From NCBI GenBank assembly GCA_008973525.1, contig WACJ01000550.1, positions 1,178,001 to 1,242,000 on the forward strand: a stretch of 64,000 bases of DNA, given 5' to 3'. Source of the DNA: Stenopsyche tienmushanensis (Eukaryota > Arthropoda > Insecta > Trichoptera > Stenopsychidae). The translations under genes were made by a program, and so were the position numbers. Below, piece after piece: positions 34,141-46,389 of the stretch (positions are counted from its first letter, which is position 1; the number at the start of each line of letters is the position of its first letter). The notes under the pieces are model-generated. The model saw only the letters and a list, made by a program, of their open reading frames with translations. It had not been told where the DNA came from and searched no databases.

Positions 34141-37100
34141 GAATTAATATATCAGCCATACGAAAATCAACATAAATTAATGTATTTTAGATGTATAAAT
34201 ATAAAAGTGGCTTTACTCTTTCTATTTGTAAATCGACATTATGTCACCAAATAAATTTCGACTTCCACTCATATGATGTCAAAATTTTAAACTCGTGTTT
34301 ATACCATATATTACGTTCTATTCATTATTAATTTTTTAAAATTATCTTTTGATTTTAAAATTAGAGTATGAAGCCTGAAATACTTGCGAAATTAATTGCA
34401 ATTTGACGCTATATCCTAAAAAAATATGAATGAAAAGGGTTAAATTTGAGTGAGTTATGAAAAATTGTGGATGAATTTGTATTTTAAAAATTAATTTTGT
34501 TAGAATACAACTATATGTGTATATATTATTTATTTTGAATTTGAGTATTGAGACATCCCAAAGGGGATTTGCTGATAATGTAATTTTGTATCATTCCATT
34601 ATTCTCTATGGGATACTAGATAATTCTAAACGAAATAATTAATTTACTCAATTGTATATATACTTTTTAAGTTTTGTGTTTGGTATTGGTGGTCAGCGAA
34701 GGCTACCATAGACAATATAATATATAGACAAATTCCTTCATAATATAATCATGTAATAATATGTAGAATTTGGATATTAATATATATTTAAATTGTTTTA
34801 ACAAAATTTTAGAATAAATCTGGATTTTGTAAAATTTTAAGAATTTGTACAGTGTAACATATCATTTTGCTTGAAGCATTTTCTGGTACATATTTTCTTA
34901 TCTTCGCGAGAAAAGAGCTGAGCGAAAATCTTTAAATTACATGATGTAATAAAGTTTGTAAATTATTTTCGCCACACTTAAAAGCACGCTGGGAATTGTC
35001 TCAAAAGTGGGACAGTATTCCGATATTGAAATTACAAGAGAGTAAATGCTTTTACGCAATTAAATTAGACATTTTATACGTGATGCTGATAAAATTAAAT
35101 TAACTTCTGCAAGAATAAAATCTATATTTTGTTATAGGTGAGGTTTTAATGAAAGTGAAAATATTTTTTTTATTGAAAATTAAAAGGGGAATTTTTGATA
35201 TTAATACATTAGTTTAACTATTCCAAAACTTAATGAAATCTGAATACCCCTAATGAAGTCGGATTTTGCGTAAAATGCTGTCCCTAATTAAGGTCAAACC
35301 TTCTTGACCCTCTGTTTGTTAAAGTAGATTTATGCGCACTAGACAGAAAAGGTTTCAAATGAAACTAGAAGTTAATTGAAAGAACGAACAATGTAAATTA
35401 AAATTATTTTCAATTAAAGGTCGCAAAAAAATATTTAATCAAATCTATCAATACAAAAATATAATTGGATGAAAGGATGGTTAGGTGTTGGGAGAAAATC
35501 CATTTTTTTGTTCTCATGCTTCAAAGGCCTGACGATAAGGTTTATATGGTGTGAGAAGAACCTTTCGCGAAGACGATCAGTGTAACCTTACTTGACGTAA
35601 AAGTTTTCAAAGTTGGGAATTGATAAAAATAACTAATTTATCTCTCAGACAAAAAGGACACATATAATCACCCAAAAATAAAAGGACCGAGGATTCTTTC
35701 GTGTCTGGAGGGGCAAAAAAACTGCATGAACATTCTGAAATAAATCTCTGTATCGTCCTTTTACCATTATCAATTAATAATGGATTGAAAGAATGCATTG
35801 ATATGACATTACAATAATTCTTATAAATTCAATTCAAATTCTCTTTTGAAACTATTATAAATTTGCTATTAAATGTTCGCCTTGCAATTTTGTATGGCAT
35901 TTTTTTTTCTTTAAATGTATTAAATTAATGCAGTATTTTTTTGCTTTAGGGAGAGTTTTATGAAGATGGAAAAATTCAGACGCAATAATAAAGTGTTATG
36001 ACCACAGGAGAAGTTATTAATAAGCAAAACCATTAGCATTAAATTTTTGTAAGACATAATAAAAAGCATTTTTATTTCGGTAAGTGAAGTATTAAAATAA
36101 TATAGTACGATTCTTGTACATGCGCAATAAAGAAAATATAGGATGCTTATAAAATAAATTAAATTATTATTGGCTTTTGGACTCCGTTGAATAAGTATTC
36201 TATTTGAATTTTAGCAATCTTCATGAATAAGTTCAGCAGAATTAAGAAAAGGATTTGATCAAAAATGAGTTTGTTAAGAATTTGTTGACAACGAAAAAGC
36301 CTTCTATTCAGTAAGTATGCAGCTTCTAATCGTGAGTAATTTAAAAAATAATATTGTATTTATAATACTATTTTTATTTTGAAAGTTTCTTCATATTCAT
36401 TATCAGACGTAGGCGATCTCCCAATCTTCGCAAATGGCATTGATAAATGGGATGATGAATCTCAGTGATAAAAAAAGACTATGGAATATACACGATAAGA
36501 ATTTCATAATTGGTAGATAACATTAAGATGTATCGATGGCATCATCTCAGCTTTAGGTCTCTATGGATACATTTGGTTGTTTAATGTCTTCAATTTGCAA
36601 TAATAATTCATATTGATAAAAAATAATGCAATTTTTAGCAGCATGGACGTGAAAGGGAGTGATGATGAAGGAAAAAAGTATTTTCAATTTGTAGGACGCA
36701 CTTACAACGTTGAATTTGCGCGGTTCGAAGTCTCGGGATAACCGCTCTGAAGAATTTTAATATTTCACGTTCCAGAGTGAGTTGGTACATAGGCTCTCCA
36801 CTCGGATATCCAACCTCCAAATACACTCCTTCGGGAGGAATAACCGAACAGTTTGCATATATTTATTTGCTATCTTCACGCCATAATGCTCTTTTGACGG
36901 AATCCGCTAACAGCTCGACTCGATGAAATATTTATTCTGCAAAGGAGAAAAATAGTGCTCGCTGAGGATTCACCAAGGATGTATAATACTTGTGGAGGAG
37001 CAAAACATCCTTCTCGCCTGTGGATGTTAAAAATAACTTAGTAAAAAGACCCTTCCAATTTTTTATAAGTAAGGCTTTTAAAAGTTTAAATCAATAAGCT

Positions 37101-37428
37101 CAAGTGATATAGATTCGTAGAAAATATAACCACATATTTTCTAAGGTCTATGAAGCAAAATTCTAAAAATAATGATATACACCCAATCGTCTTTTACACG
37201 TGGGATACGTTCCAAAGGCCACCGCGGAAAAAACCATACAAAAAAGAGATGAAATATAAAAATAGTACATATGTTTTATTGTATTAAATTATTAGATAAT
37301 AGCTATCTTAATAAGACTCAGCATTTGGTGACTGTTATTGATTTAGTTTAGTGGATAGTGAGATTTTCATAGGAGACATGGAGATTTTTCTAAATCATGT
37401 GATGGTTACCTATATCTTCTATAAGTTG
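34141..37428. other. Gene-free stretch
   Basis: No convincing gene. A GC-richer patch at 36640-36850 holds a 63-codon minus frame (36826-36635) with an unusually protein-like run, LEVGYPSGEPMYQLTLEREI, but with no clear splice sites and an upstream stop. It is unassigned. Confidence 0.35.
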
Positions 37429-37840
37429 TTAACCCCTTAAAGAGGTAAGACACAGTATTGTGTTCAAATTCCAGCACGTTGATAATTCTTACACGTTGAG
37501 CTCGGTGACAAACACAGACGGAGAGTGTCTTGCATGTTGAGTTTGGAGAGAAACAGAAACGGAGAGAATAACTTACGATTGTATAGATCGTTAACCCAAA
37601 TTTATCGTCAAATAATGATGTGTGAATGATATAATGAATCGATTTCAAGTGCATTGTTGTATTTAGGCAAAGAAATTATCGAATATTGTGTACTATTGAC
37701 AGTGTTTATTTATTTAAATACAAGCTTCATACACGCTATGGCGGTTCTGACAGATAAGTAATTTTTTTACGGACAATAAATGGTGGACATACGAATATTA
37801 TGATTATTTTAAATTAGCTCACTACTCACTACTGTTATGA
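37429..37840. mobile_element. piggyBac-like non-autonomous element, copy 2 of 3, right end lost
   Basis: It starts TTAACCCCTTAAAGAGGTAAG. It shares GATTGTATAGATCGTTAA, CAAATTTATC, ATCGATTTCAAGTG and TTTTAAATT(A/T)GCTCACTA with the 42661 copy in the same order. The right inverted end is missing after GCTCACTA at about 37833. Confidence 0.6.
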
Positions 37841-37908
37841 TGCAAATCTAATAATTTATAATCTGCCCTATACGACAATATTAATATCATCAATATTTAA
37901 TTTTTCAG

Positions 37909-38173
37909 ATCCAGGAAATCAATTTAAACTTGGATCGAGACGATTGACCATAAATATGAATACTTCCAATTTTCCAAAACTTATTAGCACAATGGGAAAT
38001 ATTTTCAAAATCACCAAAATCTCCAAATTGAATTCGAATCTTCATAATAAGAGTACTGGTATAGATTTTTTTGAAGGGAATGATGTCTTTTATGATGCTA
38101 AACTTTATCAAAATAGATTATCCCTGACTCAACAACAGAACATCCTTTTTCTACTCAAGTACCATTATATAAG
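37909..38173 (+). CDS. Orphan candidate internal exon
   Basis: A T-rich tract ending TTTTTCAG at 37908 is followed by 265 bp open in one frame, closed by ATAAG|GTAAAAG at 38173/38174. The frame reads PGNQFKLGSRRLTINMNTSN and later NDVFYDAKLYQNRLSLTQQQ, ending LLKYHYIR. Entry phase is 1 and exit phase is 2. I recognise no domain and found no partner exons nearby, so the gene would need large introns, or this is chance. The composition is Asn/Lys-rich, as expected in AT-rich coding or random sequence. Confidence 0.3.
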
Positions 38174-39165
38174 GTAAAAGTTGTGAGCTCCTGTTCCAAT
38201 TATTATTTATGAATGAATTAATTTAAGAATAAAAAAAATCCCTAATTTTAAATGCCAACCCTCTTTTATACAAATATGTTGAGTGTATTCACAAACACGC
38301 ACCACGCAATAGAAATTACCGACTTTAACCCACAATGGTGTCAGCTCGCAGCGACAACGCCACAAACAGCCCCCCCCCATCCATAAATATCATATTTAAT
38401 TTAAAAACTGGATATAAAATATACATTTATTCACGCGCAAACATCCTATATGTGGAAAATTAAATGACAAACACCAAGTTTCCCCCATTTTAACGACTTA
38501 TTTGGCTCCCCGACGACAACGTCGTCTCCCACAAAAATATATTTCTTTTTCAATTTGTTTCAGATAAGAAATTGAAAATTATCAAAATGCCAGGATTGAT
38601 AGTTTAGGGGTGATTAAAAAGCATTTTCCGACAAAAATATAGTGAGCAATTACTAAATAAATATCCGTCGTAAAAAATGGGCACTGAAAGAACTTTTATA
38701 TAGCCTTCCTTCGACGTAGCCATCCTTCCTTAATGCGCTCTATAAAATTGCAATAAACTTTTAAAGTGCATTTTAAATTTCCAAGTATTTTCTTTTTTAC
38801 ATCATACACACAAAAAATCCTGCAAACCACTTATTATGCCTGAAGAATATAAGAAAGCCGAAGGAAACCCTGTTTTCTCTATTTTGCATTCAACGCGGCG
38901 AAGAGACATTTTTAAGTAGTATATGAAGCTAAAATTTTATTTTTAAAATAAAACCATTTATTCGGGATATTGAGATTTAAGTGGTGCCAAATTTTGGACT
39001 ATATTTTAAAGGAAAAATATTATACGTATTAATTTATTTGAAACCTCTTGTGCCTCATTTAAACTTATTGTACTTCAAAACTTAATTTTAAAAATAAATA
39101 AAAAATGGTATTTTATAAAAAAAGGGAGAAAGAGGTTGTCAATATTTGGTAGTGATCAAGTGTTG
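38174..39165. other. Gene-free AT-rich stretch
   Basis: Nothing supportable. A short C-run (38371-38379) follows a GC-richer patch at 38280-38370. Confidence 0.35.
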
Positions 39166-39171
39166 GTATAG

Positions 39172-39455
39172 TGCAGCGGTTCTTAACCTTTTGAGGAGCG
39201 AGTAAATTTAACCTTTAGCAGATATGGTATTAAAATATAAGAAGAAAATATTTAATACTAATGATTACCTGGGATGCGTTGCAATGCCACGCCTCGTATA
39301 ATAAACTGCGTACACAAACAATATTTTTACTACGCCTACGTTATTTCCACAGGTGTAAATAATAAGTTGACAAAGTTTTATCGCAATCGGATGGACGGTA
39401 TGACAGCGCATTAAATACGGACAGACAAACATCGATTTTTATATATTAGACTATA
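39172..39455 (+). mobile_element. hAT-like terminus followed by an RTE-like 3' tail
   Basis: CAGCGGTTCTTAACCTTTTG at 39175 matches hAT ends of the CAGCGGTTCTCAACC type. From about 39365, AAGTTTTATCGCAATCGGAT, then GACGGTATGACAGCGCATTA, matches the tails at 19120 and 58450, which resemble arthropod RTE 3' ends. Neither element keeps coding sequence. Confidence 0.45.
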
Positions 39456-42400
39456 CTTACGTTACTCGCGCAATCCTTAGCAATAAGTGCTCTATAGTAT
39501 AAATTATAGTCCCAATTGATTAAATGTCGAATGAAAAATATGATTTATGTATGGAGCACAATAGGGAGCGTCGATTGATTGAATCGTCGATTAGCGGGGC
39601 ATCAATCAATGTTTTAATTGCAAACTTGTTGAAATTTGTTTTAATTATTATTTAAATTTTAATTGAGAGATATTTTATCATCAATTTAATAGACACTGTA
39701 ATATGAAAGAATTGATCATTCAACAGCATTTCTAGAGAATATCCTTAGTTTTCTTCGTTTTATAACGACTGGAATTAACGAAATGATCATGTTTGAATTT
39801 CAAAAATAAATATTTTTTCTTATAGAATTCTATAGCATTTTCATTGTAAGATTTTTAGATCCATTGCTATGCCCTCGTGTGGTTTTGTCCAATTTAAACC
39901 AGACTAGCATGTAATGGCGAAGATAAGATTTACTGGAATCCATTTGTCACTAGAAAATAACCAGAAAATAGTGGCAAAAGCTAAAGAAATACAGGCAGTT
40001 AATATAAGGAGCTGAGAACTTATGCATCATCCTAATAGCTATCGTCCGTCTTTCATATGTTATTTTGTTAAATCGTATTATAGTACGTGACATCATGCGA
40101 ATTTTTATATTATACATAAGCATAGATTATCAATATAATATATTCTAAAATTCCGTGTACTTTTTTTAGAAAATACAACAAAATTTAATCATCATTGATG
40201 ATTTTAGACATATCAACACGTTGTAGAAGTGTCATTTTGTAGCTCAAATGTTTTGTCATTGATATAAATATTTAATTCAGTTTAATTGATAGTAGTAAAT
40301 GCGACTTTTGAGAAGTTTTTAATTCAAATAAAACACGTCATGAATAAGCCTCTGAGGATTCAACAGCTGAAGAGGCTCGGTGAAGTAATTGGACTTCTTG
40401 TCGTACTTGAGCTTAACATTTCACTTGGAAATTTGCTATAGGATAAAATATGGAAGTTTTGAGTATATTTATTTTGTAAGGATGAACAAAATGAGCAAAG
40501 GTATTCCTTTATGGAAATATTTATTATTCCATTGAACAGACGAGTCCGTATACAATGAACATAGACAACACAGGACTGCTCATTTGTCTCACCATTGTTT
40601 TTATCAAATGATCCAATTTCGGTCTGTTTGATCTATTAAATTGGATTCGAGGATAGGTTTATTCCCATACAATTAGCCTTTGAGCTATAATAATGTTTTC
40701 CGAAGAAAAATCAAAGGTATTTTATCCAGGCGCTGGCGTAAAGTAAAGGGCCCTTCCTTCTAGAAGATTGGCCCTCGAGAACGGAAAAGCCAAACGGCGG
40801 AAGTCGAGTACCCTCTACTATAATTGATGCTCAATGAAAATTTATTGCTTATTTATCACCCGGTTTTGTTCTGAAACTCCAACTAAGGCTGAAAATCAAT
40901 ACGCAGGATATTGAAGCCTCTCTTTATAGCTTATCTCACACTAAAATATATTGCTTATATGTACGAGGCTCGGGGAATAAAAAACAGTTCAAAAGTATAC
41001 GCAGCTTTTGGATTTGAATGCAGCTTCTAAATATACATTATTTAATTTCAAAATGTCGGAGGAAACTTTATAAAATTTGTACCATATCAAGTATTTCGAC
41101 ATGTCAACATGTAAATATTTATAAAATTGTTATAAGCATGTTCATATGAATTGTATGGTAACAACGAAAATATTTTTTGGTTGTTGTTGGTCTCATGTCT
41201 CAGTGGCTTGAAATATTTATGAATATAATAAAATAAAATAAACGGTATCGGAATGTCAGTATAGTTCGCGATCTAATCACTGATTTTTAGTAAAAATCTT
41301 TATTTGTTTATTTAATTATCATTGGCTAAAATTTTGGAAGCACTTTGCAAATTTTGTAAAATTGTAAACAGTTGGGTCAAGTTCCGATGCGATTTTTTTA
41401 GCCAAACAACGCACTGACGAAGGCAATGCAAGGCTCGAGAATTCGACTAAGAACCTTTTATGTTACAAGAGCACAAAGTCCCAAAAAGCAATAGTTCTGA
41501 ATCGAAATGTTCATATTTCATTTAAAATATTTGTGGTGGTGTTGGTTAATAAAATCTATTGATAAGTAGATTTGAATTCGAACTATTATAATATGAACCC
41601 TAAAAGCATCCCACTATGAGATCACTTGGTCACTTATTTATAACAGCGTCGAAATAATCAATAATTAGAAATGCTCTACACGTTGAATGTTTCATGATTA
41701 GAGTAAATGATAATTCGAAATGGCTATCGTCCAAGTTGTTAAATGTTTCCATTTATTTGGAAGGTGGGTCTCAGGTAGAAGCCGCAAGTGTAAATCCATA
41801 CTTTATGTTGTCTCGTTTGGAAACTAGCTGCTAATGAAATATAAACAGAGTAGATGGTTATAGAGCGGCAACACTCTGCTGCTGGAATCTCACTCAAAGA
41901 ACGCCTCTGGTGAATTGTTTTATGGAGATTAATTGTGATGAGTTGACAGCTTCTGTTTTACACTCCACCAACAACTTAGTTTACAGCTAGTGTTCGAAAG
42001 TCATTTTGATTGTGAAAGGCAATATATCTCTCACGTAAATCGTCCCAAAAATAAATCTCGCTTTGAAAGGCGCCAATTTCAAACAAGCATGCCGATGTTA
42101 AATTTAATTTTCCGGATTGAACCAAAGAAGGCTTCTTTTACCCACGAAATATAATTCTAAGTATGATAATGTGTCAAAACTACTTTTTTGCTTTCATATT
42201 CAACAAAATGTATCATTTTAATCATTGATATATTAGACTAAAAATCGTCGTGCTATTTCGGAAAAATTTAGATTCATGAAATATGAATATTATATGAGCA
42301 TAGAATTTGCTTTCTGTTGTTCAGCTATTTTTGGCTATTAATATGTTGTGTAAAACTGATCGAATATCTCATTTCAGATACTCATAAATCCTCTAGTACC

Positions 42401-42660
42401 TGAAATATCCATTCAAACAATTCCAGCATAAATTAGCCATACATGGAAGAATATGAAAGACTATAAAAATCTTTTCTGGATATCTTAAGAAGTGAATTTT
42501 CTGAGATTGGAATAGTATTAACTTTATTGAGGCAAGTAAAAAAAATCTTATCAATACAATTAATGGCATGTTGTATGAAATTAAAAAAATGAGTGCTATT
42601 GTCATCTATTTGCCTGTAGACGGGGAGTAAATTTGATAACAATTGATCTGGTGGAGCTTA
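39456..42660. other. Gene-free stretch with mixed composition
   Basis: No coding exon could be supported. A GC-richer patch at 40725-40810 (GGGCCCTTCC, then GGCCCTCGAGAACGG) stands out and might be regulatory. This is composition only. Confidence 0.3.
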
Positions 42661-43216
42661 TTAACCTTTTCGTGAGTACTTACGGAAATATCCGTTTTGA
42701 CCTTCACTATTCAGAAAGAGCACTCTTGTGCATTGAAGCTCCGAGGCGGACAGAGACAAAGAGAACTTAGCGCAGTTCGGGAGACTGAGACGGATAGCTT
42801 CTTCATATGCATCGCATGATTGTATAGATCGTTAAGCCCAAATTTATCCACTTATAATGATTTCGATTTCAAGTGTGTTATTTGTTTACGCAAAGAAACG
42901 ACCGAATATTGTGTGTTATCGAGAGTGTTTGTTTATTTAACTGCTTGCTGTTCTTCGCTGCGTGTTGAATGAGTCTTTGTCCAATTATCATTTCCTTCTA
43001 AAGGAGGAGCACTTGAATCGATTTTTTGTGCATTGTTTATGTAAAGAAATAAAGTGGTCTTGTATGCACTATCAAGTGTTCATTTACAATTGACTCTGCC
43101 TCGAATTGAAGATTGTCTTACGCTGATTAGGAGCTGACAGAAAGTAATCGGTGTAAAGCGATTATGACATCAACGACTTCATCGATTTTAAATTTGCTCA
43201 CTAACGAAAAGGTTAA
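42661..43216. mobile_element. piggyBac-like non-autonomous element, copy 3 of 3 (best ends)
   Basis: This 556 bp element begins TTAACCTTTTCGTGAGT and ends ACTAACGAAAAGGTTAA. The inverted ends match at 15 or more of 17 positions and each includes TTAA, the piggyBac target. The internal sequence matches copies at 6824 and 37429. It encodes no protein, so it would depend on a transposase from elsewhere. Confidence 0.8.
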
Positions 43217-45250
43217 GAACATTTTAGAGATAGATAAAAACGTCAATAATTATTTTTATGGTAATTGGGAACTGGAGCGATGCAATGGGGTCTGATCCTT
43301 AATGACTCCAATTTCTACATCTAATATATGACTTACACATCCACTAATTGACGCAAAAATATTAAATTATTCATTAAAAAATATAGATATGCATTTTAAA
43401 ACTCGACTTGAATTTTTCAGTGCTTAATGCAGTCAATCAATCAACGATAACCAATGTACATTGATTATTCATTATAAGCTTTTGGCGCTTGAAAACTGTT
43501 AATAATTAACAATAACATGATACATAGCTAACTATCAAACAGCACTTAGACTGTGATAGTAAATGCTTATAAATTCTCTCTAAGGTCCCGATGTAGGTAT
43601 TTTTGACCCTTTAATTTTCCGAAATACCATTAATGTATCTTGTTAACTATGTATGTTTGCAAATAAATTTATCACATGACAGTATAACACATCGTTCAAT
43701 AATAGGATTTATTTTCACTTTAAACTTTTTTCTTTTGTCATTTGGAGTTATTTTTGTCTTTGCAAATTCGTCAAAAAATATCCTATGAACTTATTGAGTA
43801 ATGTGATATTTGATACTATCCTTTCAATAATCCAGATTACTATTTTATGGACGTGATACACAAAATTCTACAAATGCTGAATGTATCAAAATGCTTTTAT
43901 TGATAATAGACCATGTGCAAATTAATAAATATTACTATCTTCATTGGTAGCTATACTAATGTTGGAGAATCCGATGGACGCTTATTAAAAGCAATATTAT
44001 CCACTATTGATTATCGGTGTTTGCCTGCTATTAGAATTTCTCTCTGCGAGCTTAATTTCTTGGGCGCCAGTTGATTTCCTTGAATCCAACGAATGTAGAA
44101 ATTGTAAAACAAACTTGATATTAAGTTTTGCCAGTTTGAAAACTTAGCCATACACCCTTTGCACTATCCAATTTTAAGCTGATAATTTTCAATTTGTAAT
44201 CTCGCCTGAATCCAGCAAACATTGTTTACTTCACCTACGTGTAACGAGATATGGAGCACATCCACGAGCTAATTCCATCTTCGGAATAACAATTAAATAT
44301 CTTCAACATTATCTGAAACTTTTTTGTTTGATAAATTGTGACCTGAAATCGAATAATTTTCTAATACTCTGAGCGCTTGCACCTATATTAAAATTAGTTG
44401 GGGAAACTCTTCAGCTGAAGGAATCAGTTTTCGTTTGATGGCGGAATGATAAAATGGGTGATTTGAATCCAGTAGACTGCTTATAAATTTATTGGGTCGG
44501 ATGGAAAAGTTTTCTAGTGAAGAATGTTGGGGTTACATTGACGCTAGTGGCTGCAATGAATTTCAATTTGGGGTCTTTGTCTCGTGTTCCTTGTCGGCAC
44601 ATATAGGATGCATATTGATAAGAATATATGCGAGTTGGAGAACAAATTAAATTGGGGTTGTAAAAGGCGTCTTTAAGATGCATTTATTAGACACTTAACG
44701 ATCTTAGAAGTATATTATACTGAAGAAGGCCGAAAATAAATACATTACATTTTGAAAACTGTCGTTTGTTGTTGGACATGAAATTAGCACCAGAATGCTA
44801 TGAACTAAGCAACTTATAAACCTTTTAAGGGATAAAAATAAATGTGTAAGACTTATGCACGATTTTACGTAATTTTATGCATTGTTTTTTTTTTACATAT
44901 TAACGAAAACTGTTAGCTAAAGGATTAAACTGGATTTGTGTAATATATAATAAATAGCGCGCAAATATTATAATTCAATGAGTCGCATTGCGCCAGAATC
45001 GAGCATAATGAGTCGCATTAGAATCGGGAAATTCTGACGCGATTCAAATAGAATTGCCCGATTTTTATATTTTTAATGTAAGTCAAAACACGTTGGTTTT
45101 ATTCGTAAAAGCATTATGCGTAAATGAGGGCTTAGCTTACTTGGATTTCGAAGGCGTACACACAATAGGACGTGTTCGCCATTGCGTCTCTTACTCCATT
45201 AAAAGTTGTTTTTGCTACGGCACATGTGGGCTAGTGTGAAAATTTTCACT
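43217..45250. other. Gene-free stretch with a direct repeat and an unassigned repeat copy
   Basis: 43691-43806 is repeated at 62213-62317. AATGAGTCGCATT occurs twice, at 44977 and 45007. A 64-codon minus frame at 44683-44489 is not a recognised protein. Confidence 0.35.
43691..43806 (+). repeat. Dispersed repeat, also at 62213-62317
   Basis: Both copies begin ATCGTTCAATAA and end GAACTTATTGAGTAAT, with matching order and spacing between (TTTTCACTTTA, TTTTTG). Near each copy is a TTAA-linked AAAAATACC motif, at about 43596-43611 and 62138-62160, but in opposite orientations. The family is unknown. Confidence 0.5.
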
Positions 45251-45256
45251 GCCTAA

Positions 45257-45300
45257 AAGTTTCCCGTAAAACAGGGAAACGTTTCGGAAAAGCGAAACTT
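45257..45300. repeat. Compact nested hairpins
   Basis: GTTTCCC (45259) pairs with GGGAAAC (45274). GTTTCG (45281) pairs with CGAAAC (45293). The outer AAGTTTC (45257) can also pair with GAAACTT (45294). The hairpins are adjacent with no gap. Function is unknown. Confidence 0.55.
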
Positions 45301-45542
45301 GTTGTTTACCATGCTGAATAAATACGGACGAAACAATAAAGTTGAAAGATATACAAGGAGTACACTGAGTATTTGAAACGAGTTCGCGTCGTCAAATGAA
45401 TAGACTCAAATGAAAAATACTTTGGCTATTGACGTTCGTATTCCGTGTTTTGCTGAAAAAAGGGATTCAGACGGGATGGTGCTGGAAAAGATGGCGTGGG
45501 AATAATGAAAATAATACATTCCTTATGATTTCGTCAATAATG

Positions 45543-46384
45543 TCAGGTCAATCCAAAAGTTCGTGCGCATTTTAGGGGAATTTTTAAATAGTTTAAATAA
45601 GAACAATTTAATTAATGATATATTTTCTTCCATTATCTACAATTTCTGGTCATCTCACAGGTAGCTTTTTAATTCCATTGCTGCTGAAAGACACCGGTTT
45701 TGATGGAAAAAACTTAAAAGCTCATTTTATACATACTGTTTAGAATTTAATTTTTTTCCTAGTAAAATAAAATTGTAAAGCACAAAATAAGGAAAAATCA
45801 TTTAGGGCAATATCCGAGGAGTAAGCAGGATGTGGCAAAAGCTTCCAATTAAATTCATTAATCAGTTCTAAGTTTAAGCGACACTGTAAACATCTGCCTT
45901 CTTTAAATGATGAAAAACTGTTCCATTAGATGTATCCATCCTTTCTGCAAACTGATCCACTGTTAATAATGGCTCTGCATGAGATTTTTAAGAATGTCGC
46001 AATTAAAACTAACAGAATATCTTGAACGGGGCTCACCATAAATATTGCCTTCTCCGATTTTAAATTTTTAAACAACTTTTGGGCAGTCTTTACACTGATA
46101 GTATGCTCACCATGTACACTATTCATTTTTATCACTGCAGATCTGGCAGATTCGCCACATGAAAATAAAAATATAACACAGCACGTTTGTATTTATTATC
46201 GCTATTAATTTTCTATGGGTACTAATATGCGTCCGATGTTTATGAAAATTGGTGACAGTCTGACTAATACATTAGTCAAGCGACGACAATTTTCAATAGA
46301 TTCGAAATTTAATGTTAAATCGTGTTTTATTTACACTTTTTAAAAAAATCCCAAAAATGCGCATAAACTTTTGGACTGACCTGA
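45543..46384 (-). mobile_element. Internally deleted mariner (rosa/lineata-like) with matched ends
   Basis: The left end TCAGGTCAATCCAAAAGTTC and the right end, read inward, TCAGGTCAGTCCAAAAGTTT both continue with TGCGCATTTT and an AT-rich arm. The 842 bp between them has, on the minus strand, a transposase N-terminus (VHGEHTISVKTAQKLFKNLK). After a short block this continues to a C-terminal piece (WKLLPHPAYSSDIALNDFSL, frame-disrupted) that contains the third catalytic Asp region. The middle, with the first two catalytic aspartates, is gone. The right flank begins TA; the left flank reads TG, a probable mutated TA. Confidence 0.8.
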
Positions 46385-46389
46385 TATAT

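Noticed and set aside
36635..36826. 63-codon minus frame with a protein-like run
   Set aside because: No splice sites, an upstream in-frame stop and no recognised family. It is noted only in the stretch description.
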